Below, in pieces: positions 6,613 to 13,074 of a stretch of DNA of 13,596 nt. Made by a program: the position numbers and the translations under genes. How positions within the stretch are numbered: position 1 is the stretch's first letter; each line of letters begins with the position of its first letter. A model generated the notes under the pieces. That model ran no database searches. It was not told the origin of the DNA and saw only the letters and a list, made by a program, of their open reading frames with translations. The DNA is from Actinomycetota bacterium. GTDB lineage: Bacteria > Actinomycetota > Thermoleophilia > UBA2241. The DNA is taken from the NCBI GenBank assembly GCA_026392265.1, contig JAPLCL010000303.1:1-13596 (forward strand), written 5' to 3'.

Positions 6613-7644
6613 TCAGCCCAGGTCGGACGTCTTGACCGGCTGCCCGCCGTTGCGCAGGCTGCGCTCCATGGCGTCCAGCACCCGCACCACATTGAGCGCG
6701 TCGCGGCCGTCGCTGAGCACCGGCGCGTCGTTGGCGATGCAATCCACGAAGTGCTGGGCCTCGACGCGCAGCGGCTCTTCGTTGCCGATCCGGGGGATGT
6801 GGATGTCGCCGAAGTGCAGCGTGACGAACTCGCCGTACGAGTCGAACTTGGTGCGCGTCGTGGTGGCGCCCTTGTCGTAGACGGTGACTTTGCGGTCGGC
6901 CTCCATGTCGTCGAAGACGACCATCTTCTCGCTGCCCACCACGGTGATCTTGCGGCTCTTGTGCGGGTCGAGCCAGCTCACGTGCAGGTGGCCCACGACG
7001 CCGCTCGGGTACTTGATGTAGCCGAACACCACGTCCTCGACGCCGTCCTGCAAATAGCACTCGCCGCGGGCGCTGACCTCTTCCGGCTCCTCGCCGATGA
7101 GGAAGTTGAGCACCGAGATGTCGTGAGGAGCGAAGCTCCACAGAGCGTTCTCGTCGGTACGCACCTTGCCCAGGTTGAGGCGATTGGCGTAGACGTAGTA
7201 GACCTTGCCGAGGCTGCCGTCGTCCACGAGCTCCTTAAGCTTACGCACGGCGGGGTGGTACTCGAGCAGGTGGCCGACCATGAGCTTGACACCCTTGGCG
7301 TCGGCGGTGGCGAGGAGATCCTCAGCGTCCGACGCCTTGAGCGCGATAGGCTTCTCGATGAAGGTGTGTTTACCGGCCTCGAGGGATCTCTTGCCGAGTG
7401 AGTAGTGCGTGGGCACCGACGTGGCCACGACGATGGCGTCGAGCGTCTCGTCGGTGAGCAGAGCGCCGTAGTCGTCGGTGACCACGGCGTTGGGGTACAA
7501 GCTGCGCGCCTTGGCGAGGTTGTCCTCGTCCAGGTCGCAGCAATACGCCAGTTCGGCGCCGGGCAGACGGTCGAAGTTGCGCGCGAGGTTGGGGCCCCAA
7601 TAGCCGAGCCCGACCACGCCGACGCGGACCTTGTCAGCAGTCAA
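6613..7644 (-). CDS. Gfo/Idh/MocA oxidoreductase, WlbA/WbpB-like nucleotide-sugar 3-dehydrogenase
   Basis: This 343-residue cytosolic enzyme has an N-terminal Rossmann motif (GVVGLGYWGPNLAR, 9-22), the catalytic EKP at 97-99, and a C-terminal alpha/beta domain with NRLNLGKVRTDENALW (154-169) followed by HD at 174-175. The NLGxxR...PHD pattern is typical of the WlbA-like branch, which oxidises C3 of UDP-N-acetylglucosaminuronic acid with NAD before amination. The start is TTG at 7644 with aggga 8-12 nt upstream. No better start exists without losing the Rossmann strand. It begins 15 nt after the dehydrogenase stop and ends 11 nt before the acetyltransferase, so the three genes are one unit. 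The following step, a PLP aminotransferase, is missing here. Other Gfo/Idh/MocA roles are possible, but the flanking genes favour this one. Confidence 0.85.
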   Translation of the reverse strand: MTADKVRVGVVGLGYWGPNLARNFDRLPGAELAYCCDLDEDNLAKARSLYPNAVVTDDYGALLTDETLDAIVVATSVPTHYSLGKRSLEAGKHTFIEKPIALKASDAEDLLATADAKGVKLMVGHLLEYHPAVRKLKELVDDGSLGKVYYVYANRLNLGKVRTDENALWSFAPHDISVLNFLIGEEPEEVSARGECYLQDGVEDVVFGYIKYPSGVVGHLHVSWLDPHKSRKITVVGSEKMVVFDDMEADRKVTVYDKGATTTRTKFDSYGEFVTLHFGDIHIPRIGNEEPLRVEAQHFVDCIANDAPVLSDGRDALNVVRVLDAMERSLRNGGQPVKTSDLG

Positions 7645-7659
7645 CGGTGTGTCTCCCTG

Positions 7660-8925
7660 TCAGAGTTTCCAGACGTTGCCGGCGCTGGGGATGCCGGCCG
7701 TCGCGTTGCGGAAGTCGACCACCAGATCGGCCTCCTGCACGATGGTGCGATAGTCGAGCGCCGAGTGCGCCGTGACGATGACCACGGCGTCGTAGCCGGC
7801 GATACGCCGGTACTCCTCGAGATCGACCGACTTCAGGTCGAGCTCGGGCAGCTCGGCGCAGTACGGATCGTGGTAGTCCACGTCGGCGCCATGGGCGCGC
7901 AGCAGGCGGATGACCTTGAGCGCCGGCGACTCGCGAAGGTCGTCGATGTCGGCCTTGTAGGCGACCCCGAGCAGCAGCAGCCGGGCGCCGTTCAGACTCT
8001 TCTGGCGCGTGTTCAGGGCACGATGGAGCTTCTCGACGCAGAAATACGGCATGTTCTCGTTGACCTTGCCGGCGAGCTCGATGAACTCAGTCCAGAAATC
8101 GAACTCGCGGGCCTTCCAGCTGAGATAGAACGGGTCGATGGGGATGCAGTGGCCGCCGAGGCCGGGGCCGGGCTGGAACTTCATGAAGCCGAACGGCTTG
8201 GTGGCGGCCGCGTCGATGACTTCCCACACGTCGATGTTCATACGATCGCAGAGCATGGCCAGCTCGTTCATGAGGGCGATGTTCACGCTGCGGAAGATGT
8301 TCTCGAGCAGCTTGCTCATCTCCGCGACCTCAGGAGTGCTCACCGGCACGACGTTATCGAGCGCGGGGCCGTAGACCTCGAGGGCCCGCGCCATGCAGGC
8401 CGGCGTGAGCCCGCCGACCACCTTGGGCGTGCTCTTGGTGGTGTAGTCGGTGCGCCCGGGGTCGACGCGCTCGGGCGAGAAGGCAAGATGGAAGTCGACG
8501 CCGGCGATGAGACCGGAGCCGGCCTCGAGGATCGGCGCCAGCACGTCGCGCGTGGTGCCCGGATACGTCGTGCTCTCGAGGGTGACGAGCTGGCCGCGCC
8601 GCAGGTGCCCGGCCAGCTTCGCGGTGGCGTCCGTGACCAGTGTGAGGTCGGGCTCGCGGTTGGCGTTCAGCGGCGTCGGCAGGCAGATGATGTCGGCGTC
8701 GCAGTCCTCGGTGGCGGCGTAGTCGGTGGTGGCGTAGAAGAGGCCCTTGTCGACCATCTTCTTGAGGGCGTCGCCGGTGACGTCCTGGATGTAGCTGCGC
8801 CCGGCATTGATCTCGGCGCAGCGCTCTGCGACGGCCTCGATGCCGACGACCTCGATGCCGGCCTCGGCGAACACCATGGCCAGCGGCAGGCCGACGTAGC
8901 CAAGACCGATGACGGCGATCTTCAC
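7660..8925 (-). CDS. wbpA: UDP-N-acetylhexosamine 6-dehydrogenase (WbpA/WecC family)
   Basis: This 421-residue enzyme of the UDP-glucose/GDP-mannose dehydrogenase family oxidises C6 of a UDP-HexNAc twice with NAD to give a uronic acid. It has an N-terminal Rossmann motif (AVIGLGYVGLPLA, 4-16), ESTTYPGTT (117-125), FSPERVDPG (149-157) and the conserved lysine in EMSKLLEN (K205). The catalytic cysteine is C260 in GPGLGGHCIPIDPFYLSWKA. A C-terminal domain follows with LLLLGVAYKADIDDLRESPAL. The segment around the cysteine and the following FIELAGKVN look more like WbpA (UDP-GlcNAc) than WecC (UDP-ManNAc), though sequence alone does not settle this. The start is GTG 8925 with aggag upstream. As first gene of the operon it commits the pathway toward a diacetamido-uronic acid for a surface polysaccharide. 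The symbol is by similarity. Confidence 0.88.
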   Translation of the reverse strand: MKIAVIGLGYVGLPLAMVFAEAGIEVVGIEAVAERCAEINAGRSYIQDVTGDALKKMVDKGLFYATTDYAATEDCDADIICLPTPLNANREPDLTLVTDATAKLAGHLRRGQLVTLESTTYPGTTRDVLAPILEAGSGLIAGVDFHLAFSPERVDPGRTDYTTKSTPKVVGGLTPACMARALEVYGPALDNVVPVSTPEVAEMSKLLENIFRSVNIALMNELAMLCDRMNIDVWEVIDAAATKPFGFMKFQPGPGLGGHCIPIDPFYLSWKAREFDFWTEFIELAGKVNENMPYFCVEKLHRALNTRQKSLNGARLLLLGVAYKADIDDLRESPALKVIRLLRAHGADVDYHDPYCAELPELDLKSVDLEEYRRIAGYDAVVIVTAHSALDYRTIVQEADLVVDFRNATAGIPSAGNVWKL

Positions 8926-9102
8926 GGGGACTCCTGTGGTCGGCTGGATCGAGCGGCACGTGCCCGCTCCGTCGGATACGGCATTCTATCGTATCGGGAG
9001 TGGAGCCGGCCGCGCCGCCGCGCCGGGTAACGTGACGGCCGGCCGCTTCACCTCCTTCGGCCGGCTGCCGATGACAACGGCGGCGGGTACAATCGGAGAA
9101 GT
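8926..9102. promoter_or_regulatory. Divergent control region between sugar operon and membrane-protein/phosphatase genes
   Basis: This is a 177 bp non-coding gap. On the plus strand TACAAT (9088-9093) lies only 9 nt before the ATG at 9103, which would give an almost leaderless transcript. On the minus strand TAGAAT (8988-8983) lies about 60 nt before GTG 8925. Neither has a good -35. Other symmetric elements are the palindrome ggcacgtgcc (8955-8964) and gatacg...cgtatc (8975-8980, 8990-8995), which flanks the minus-strand -10. Confidence 0.45.
9038..9065. repeat. Inverted repeat with a Shine-Dalgarno-like loop
   Basis: The arms gccggccg (9038-9045) and cggccggc (9058-9065) are perfect inverse copies with a 12 nt loop. 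Read on the minus strand, the loop contains aaggaggtga, an ideal Shine-Dalgarno sequence, but no start codon follows at a suitable distance. On the plus strand it reads tcacctcctt, identical to the 3' end of 16S rRNA. It sits in the divergent promoter region, so it could be a protein-binding dyad or an mRNA hairpin. Confidence 0.4.
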
Positions 9103-9639
9103 ATGGCAACGAGACCAGACGTAGAGAGCATCCCGGCCGACCTCGACCGCTTTCTTGGCGCGTTCTTCAACAGTCGCGGCTGGAGCTCGGAGATAAAGTT
9201 CGACCCGGCCGCGGATCAGCTCTATCTCGAGGTGCACCTGGAGCGCCGCGACCTCTCGGCCGACGACCGCTTCCTTTCGCTGGTCGAGTACTTCGCGCGC
9301 GCCCAAGATGCCGTGCTGCGGCAGCAGGCCGGTCTGCCGCTGCAGTGCCGCCTGTACGCCACCGACGGCAGCGAGCTGACCACCGTGCTCCATGCCCGCG
9401 GCTCCAGCTATCTCGACGACGACGCCCGCGGCTCGGGCATGCGCCGGCGCCTCGCCTGGCTTGGTTTTCGGCGACGCTTCTTCGTGCGCGTCGCTCCCGG
9501 CGCCCTCTTGTGGGCCGTGGCTCTCGTCTTCGTCGTCGGCGTCGTCGGCGTCCGTCCCGCCGTCGCCATCGGCATCGCCCTGCTGGCGCTCGGCATCCAG
9601 GCGGCCCTGCTGTTCCTCGCGGCCTCGAGGACCCGGTAG
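9103..9639 (+). CDS. Two-helix membrane protein of unknown function, upstream of phosphatase
   Basis: This 178-residue protein starts at ATG 9103 (ggag 4 nt before). Residues 1-105 form a soluble, mixed alpha/beta region with no motif I recognise (for example SEIKFDPAADQLYLEVHLER and LQCRLYATDGSELTTVLHARG). A basic patch follows (RRRLAWLGFRRRFFVR, 114-129), and then two hydrophobic helices at about 133-150 and 152-174 separated by RP, with a short basic tail. The positive-inside rule puts the N-terminal domain and both ends in the cytoplasm. Its stop is separated by one base from the GTG of the GAF-SpoIIE phosphatase, so translation is probably coupled and the two may work together, for instance as a membrane docking partner. 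That partnership is inferred. No homologous family is claimed. Confidence 0.78.
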   Translation: MATRPDVESIPADLDRFLGAFFNSRGWSSEIKFDPAADQLYLEVHLERRDLSADDRFLSLVEYFARAQDAVLRQQAGLPLQCRLYATDGSELTTVLHARGSSYLDDDARGSGMRRRLAWLGFRRRFFVRVAPGALLWAVALVFVVGVVGVRPAVAIGIALLALGIQAALLFLAASRTR

Positions 9640-9640
9640 A

Positions 9641-10969
9641 GTGCGGGGAGCCGGCGGGCGGGAGCCCGACGACGGTGGCGACGAGCGCAGCGACGAGCTC
9701 CTTGGGGTGCTTCACGCCCTGACGGCCCTCGTCGGCGCCCGCGGCGAAGCCGACGTGCTGCGCCTTGCCGTCGAGGCTGCCTGCCGCGCTACCGGCTCGC
9801 GCCGAGGGTTAGCAGGACGCTTCGACGGCGAGGCGGCGACCAGCGTTGCCTGGTACGAGGTCGACGCCGGCTGGACAGGGGCGCCCCAGCGCTGGGCCGC
9901 CGGCGAGGGCGCGCCCGGCGTCGTCTGTCTCACCGCGAAGTCGGTGCTGGGCGGCCGCGGCCCGCGCGACGGAGAGCGCGCCCTCGGTATCGTCGGGGTC
10001 CCCGGGATGGAGCGTTTCGCCTGCGTGGCGCTGCCCGGCGTCGAAGGTACCCCTCGGGGATTCCTCGCGGTAGGCGACCGGGACGACAACTTCACGCCAC
10101 GCGACGTGCGGTTGCTCGCCGCGCTCGGCGAGATGGCGTCGCTGCGGATCGATGAGGCGACCGGACACGGCCGCCTCCTCCCCGCGGACTGTGCCGCAAG
10201 CATCGACATCGCGGAGCGTCTGCAACGCCGCCTGCTGCCCCAGGAGCCGCCGCGGTTGGAGGGGCTCGACATCGCCTTCTCGTACCGCTCGGCGAGCGCC
10301 GGCGTGCTTAGCGGCGGCGACTTCGTCGACTACTACAGCCGCTCCCCGGGCGTTCTCGCGTTCGCGATCGGCGACGTCGCCGGCAAGGGCGTCGAAGCGA
10401 TGGCCGTGACGTTCGTCACCAAGTACATCCTGCGAGCCGCGGTGCACGGCGGCCAGCTCTCGTGGCCGACAAGCCCCGGCGAGGCGCTCCAGGAGCTGCG
10501 CACCGGCCTGCTCGAGCAGCCCGATTTCGGCCCCGACTCCGAGCGCTTCGTCACGGTGCTCTTCGGGCTGCTGGGCACGCGACGGGGCCTACTTCAGCTC
10601 GCCAGCGCCGGGCACCCCACGCCGTTCATCGTGCGCGCGACCGGCGTCGAGCGGCCGCTCCTGCTCACCGAGCCCGCCATCGGCGTGGAGCTTGGCGCCG
10701 CTTTGGCCCCGTACCCCACCGAGACCATCGAGCTGAGGCGCGGCGATGTCGTCGTCCTTTTCACCGACGGCATCGCCGAGCTGCGCAACGGGAGCGGGCG
10801 GTTCTTTGAGGACGAGATGGGCAGCCTGCTCGCCGCCTGCCACGACATGCCCACAGCCGATGTCGTAGCACGCCTCATGGCCGCCGGGGAGGCCTTCTCC
10901 GCGCGGCCACCCGGCGACGACCTCGCGCTCCTCTGCATCCGCCTCGTGGCCGATCCTGGAGTACACTAG
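9641..10969 (+). CDS. GAF domain-SpoIIE/RsbU-type PP2C serine phosphatase
   Basis: This 442-residue protein has a GAF-like sensory domain at about 15-175, ending FTPRDVRLLAALGEMASLRI, a short linker with AERLQRRLLPQEPP (191-204), and a SpoIIE/RsbU phosphatase domain to the C terminus. The metal-binding acidic residues are all present: GGDFVD (225-230), GDVAGKG (244-250), TDG (375-377) and PPGDD (423-427), so it should be active. Such enzymes dephosphorylate STAS-domain anti-sigma antagonists in partner-switching pathways, in response to a signal sensed by the GAF. The start GTG 9641 follows the previous stop by one base; the frame is open further upstream but that part overlaps the membrane-protein gene. 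Residue 57 uses the codon TTA (9809-9811), rare in such GC-rich DNA. No STAS protein or kinase is adjacent, so its target is unknown. Confidence 0.9.
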   Translation: MRGAGGREPDDGGDERSDELLGVLHALTALVGARGEADVLRLAVEAACRATGSRRGLAGRFDGEAATSVAWYEVDAGWTGAPQRWAAGEGAPGVVCLTAKSVLGGRGPRDGERALGIVGVPGMERFACVALPGVEGTPRGFLAVGDRDDNFTPRDVRLLAALGEMASLRIDEATGHGRLLPADCAASIDIAERLQRRLLPQEPPRLEGLDIAFSYRSASAGVLSGGDFVDYYSRSPGVLAFAIGDVAGKGVEAMAVTFVTKYILRAAVHGGQLSWPTSPGEALQELRTGLLEQPDFGPDSERFVTVLFGLLGTRRGLLQLASAGHPTPFIVRATGVERPLLLTEPAIGVELGAALAPYPTETIELRRGDVVVLFTDGIAELRNGSGRFFEDEMGSLLAACHDMPTADVVARLMAAGEAFSARPPGDDLALLCIRLVADPGVH

Positions 10970-11030
10970 GGAGCGTAGGCGGCCGACTGGCGCGGCGGCG
11001 AAGATCGAACAGAGGCAAGGAGGCAGCGCG

Positions 11031-11438
11031 ATGTACAGCGCACGTCTGCGCCGACAGGACGGCTTCATCCGCGAGATCCTGTGGCTCGCCGTGGGCTTGG
11101 CGATCTTCGCTGTCGTCGTGCTCGACGGGCTCGCCATCTTCACCGCCAGCCAGTCAGTGGAGGGAGATGCCGCGACAGCGGCCGCGGAGGCTCACACAGA
11201 GTACGTACAGACAACAGACCTCGCCGCGGCCAAGCTCGCCGCCCAGCAGTACCTCATCAAGTCCAACAAGAAGCTGGTGGCCTTTTCGTCCGCCACCGGC
11301 CTCGACGGCACCACCGTGATCACCGTGAAAGCCAAGGCGCACGCCGATACGCACGTGTTCCAGTTCCTGCGCTACGTCGGCCTGAAGAAGTGGGTCAATC
11401 AGACGACCAACCCCACCGGCACCGGCACCTCAGACTAG
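11031..11438 (+). CDS. Membrane-anchored secreted protein, TadE/TadG-like
   Basis: This 135-residue protein starts at ATG 11031 with a strong aaggagg site 8 nt upstream. A short basic N terminus (MYSARLRRQDGF) is followed by one hydrophobic helix at about 16-38 and an outside domain: an Ala-rich helix (about 45-75), a beta-rich part with TTVITVKAKAHADTHVFQFL (94-113), and a Thr/Gly-rich tail. The layout resembles Flp-pilus TadE/TadG-like pseudopilins of Actinomycetota, where a single N-terminal helix precedes a small beta domain. There is no prepilin peptidase site that I can identify and no tad gene nearby. It begins 61 nt after the phosphatase and may be in the same transcript. The membrane-anchored secreted form is clear; the family call is tentative. 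Confidence 0.75.
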   Translation: MYSARLRRQDGFIREILWLAVGLAIFAVVVLDGLAIFTASQSVEGDAATAAAEAHTEYVQTTDLAAAKLAAQQYLIKSNKKLVAFSSATGLDGTTVITVKAKAHADTHVFQFLRYVGLKKWVNQTTNPTGTGTSD

Positions 11439-11463
11439 GAAACGGGGCAAGGCGCCCAGCGCG

Positions 11464-11484
11464 CCCGCGACGCGCTCGTGCGGG
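11464..11484. terminator. Weak hairpin between convergent genes
   Basis: The 55 bp between the TadE-like stop and the ddl stop holds cccgc...gcggg arms extended by acg/cgt around the loop cgct, with one bulged g (11464-11484). Its place between convergent genes suits a terminator. It lacks a T-run, so confidence is low. Confidence 0.3.
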
Positions 11485-11493
11485 ACGTGTCGG

Positions 11494-12561
11494 TCAGTGG
11501 TCGGTGCGCACCGGCCCGCGCGCGGCCTGTCGCCGCAGACCAAGTTGCACGATCTCTTCGACCAGCGCGCTGCCGTCCACGCCGGTGGCGGCCCACAGCC
11601 GCGGGAACCCGCTCATGGCCGTCATGCCGGGGATCGTGTTGATCTCGTTGACGAGCACGCGGCCGTCATCCTCGAGGAAGAAGTCGCAGCGCGCGAAGCC
11701 GCTGCAGTCGAGCGCCGCGAAGGCGGCCACGGCCAGCGCTCCGACCTCGGCCTGCTTATCGGCGCCGATGTCGGCGGGGATCACGAAGGACATCTTGCCC
11801 TCCGTGTACTTGGCCTCGTAGTCGTAGTATTCGTTGGCCGGTATCACCTCGCCGGCCACCGAGGCGCGCGCCGCCTCATTGCCGAGCACCGCACACTCGA
11901 TCTCACGCCCCGTCGCCGTGGCTTCGACGATCACCTTGCGGTCGTACGAGGCGGCGAGCTCCAGCGCGGGGCCGAGCTCGGCGCGATCGTGCGCCTTGGT
12001 CATGCCGACGCTCGAGCCAAGGTTGACGGGTTTTACAAACACCGGGTACGGCAGGCGCCCCTCGACGGCCGCCACGGCTGCGGCGCCACGAGCGGCGGCA
12101 TCCCGCAGCACGACGTAGTCCACCTGCGGCAGGCCGCGAGCCGCGAAGACGTCCTTCATCATCTCCTTGTCCATGCCTGCGGCGCTGGCGGCGACGCCGG
12201 ACCCGGCGTAGGCCAAGCCGGCCATCTCGAGCAGACCCTGGATGGTCCCGTCCTCGGCGAAGGTACCGTGCATGATGGGGAAGGCGAAGTCCAGGGGCCG
12301 GAAGGAGCCGTCCGCGAGCTGCAGCCCGGGGCGGCCGGGATCGGCCACGAGGTGCACGGCCTGGGCAGCCGTAGCTTCCAGCCCGTCGCGCAGGGCCACG
12401 TCGGCATCGGCCGGCTGAAGCCAGCGGCCATCCCGCGCGATACCCACCGGGGTGACGTCGTACTTGTCGCGGTCGAGCATCGCGGCGACGAAGCGCGCGG
12501 AAGCGAGGGAGATCTCGTGCTCGGCGGAACGGCCGCCGAAGATGAGCGCCAGCTGCAGCAT
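11494..12561 (-). CDS. ddl: D-alanine--D-alanine ligase
   Basis: This 355-residue cytosolic ATP-grasp enzyme joins two D-alanines for peptidoglycan precursors. It has the N-terminal LALIFGGRSAEHEISL with the substrate glutamate (E16), HGTFAEDG (98-105), the ATP lysine in VKPVNLGSSVGM (K177), the serine pair S183-S184, YYDYEAKYTEG (245-255), and the metal-binding NEINTIPGMT (305-314). Tyr at position 252 in EAKY matches the D-Ala-specific type; depsipeptide ligases of Leuconostoc and Lactobacillus type have Phe there. ATG 12561 is chosen because the protein then begins exactly at the conserved first strand. No good ribosome-binding site is visible before it, so a slightly longer form from an upstream GTG or TTG is possible. 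It lies 84 nt after the RsbRD-like gene and may share its transcript. Confidence 0.93.
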   Translation of the reverse strand: MLQLALIFGGRSAEHEISLASARFVAAMLDRDKYDVTPVGIARDGRWLQPADADVALRDGLEATAAQAVHLVADPGRPGLQLADGSFRPLDFAFPIMHGTFAEDGTIQGLLEMAGLAYAGSGVAASAAGMDKEMMKDVFAARGLPQVDYVVLRDAAARGAAAVAAVEGRLPYPVFVKPVNLGSSVGMTKAHDRAELGPALELAASYDRKVIVEATATGREIECAVLGNEAARASVAGEVIPANEYYDYEAKYTEGKMSFVIPADIGADKQAEVGALAVAAFAALDCSGFARCDFFLEDDGRVLVNEINTIPGMTAMSGFPRLWAATGVDGSALVEEIVQLGLRRQAARGPVRTDH

Positions 12562-12609
12562 GACGGCTAGACTAGCGGCGGCCCGGGAGGGGCGCAAGCG
12601 CGCGCCGCG

Positions 12610-12645
12610 GCGCGTCGGATGGCCAATGGCCGTGCTTTGACGCGC
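12610..12645 (-). terminator. Hairpin directly after the RsbRD-like gene
   Basis: Outer arms gcgcgtc (12610-12616) and gacgcgc (12639-12645) are perfect inverse copies abutting the stop codon of the RsbRD-like gene. An inner ggcc-aat-ggcc (12621-12631) makes a second stem inside. This could terminate or weaken transcription from larB before ddl. There is no T-run after it on the minus strand. Confidence 0.4.
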
Positions 12646-13074
12646 TCACGCGACGATCATCGTGGCGCACACCAGCCGGTCCAGAAAGGCGTTCACGACC
12701 TTGAGCTGGTCGAGGGTGTCGGCGAAGGCCGGCAGCTCGTCGAGCACAAGTGCGTCGACGAGGATGTCGCTGATCACGCCGCGTAGGACATGGATGCTGA
12801 CGACCGCGTCCAGCACCGCGAAGCCCAAGGCAAGCCGGTGCCGCGCGTCGGCCGTCGTGCGCTCCTCGACAGCCCTGAGCAGAGCGGGCCTCTGGTACTG
12901 CTCGGCCTCCGAGAAGCCGATGAGATCGTCGATCAAGGTGCGCAGCATGCGTTCGCCGAGCTGACTGGCCACGAGCTCGCGGTAGTCGGAGTCCACGGCG
13001 TCGGCGAGCGCGTCCACCCAATGCCGCCACAGCTCCTCGCGATGGTCGCGGAGAATGAGAGGAAGCGCCTTCAC
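12646..13074 (-). CDS. RsbRD N-terminal-like helical protein
   Basis: This 142-residue, apparently all-helical protein starts at GTG 13074, overlapping the larB stop by 4 nt (GTGA), so it is translationally coupled. The sequence begins LPLILRDHREELWRHWVDAL (4-23), has SQLGERMLRTLIDDLIGF in the middle, and contains ARHRLALGFAVLDAVVSIHVLRGVISDIL (77-105). This resembles the RsbRD N-terminal domain, in which a pattern like R-x-x-x-G-[FY]-[ST]-hydrophobic sits between helices. That domain occurs as a stand-alone sensor-like module or before STAS and kinase domains in partner-switching systems. No STAS or kinase domain follows here. No catalytic residues are visible. A longer in-frame reading upstream overlaps larB and is rejected. 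Moderate confidence in the domain; its role beside larB is unknown. Confidence 0.75.
   Translation of the reverse strand: MKALPLILRDHREELWRHWVDALADAVDSDYRELVASQLGERMLRTLIDDLIGFSEAEQYQRPALLRAVEERTTADARHRLALGFAVLDAVVSIHVLRGVISDILVDALVLDELPAFADTLDQLKVVNAFLDRLVCATMIVA

Noticed and set aside
5888..7141. Acetyltransferase frame read as a 417-residue fusion from 7141
   Set aside because: The first 180 codons are an out-of-frame reading of the oxidoreductase gene. The acetyltransferase begins at ATG 6601 with a ribosome-binding motif and the first hexapeptide repeats.
8922..8984. A possible 20-residue leader ORF ending in GTGA overlap with the dehydrogenase start
   Set aside because: The ATG has no ribosome-binding site and falls inside the candidate -10 TAGAAT, so it would probably not be in the transcript. 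The overlap is likely chance.
7405..9030. A 541-codon open frame on the plus strand opposite the sugar dehydrogenase
   Set aside because: It is an antisense shadow of the dehydrogenase and oxidoreductase genes, with low complexity and no recognisable domain.
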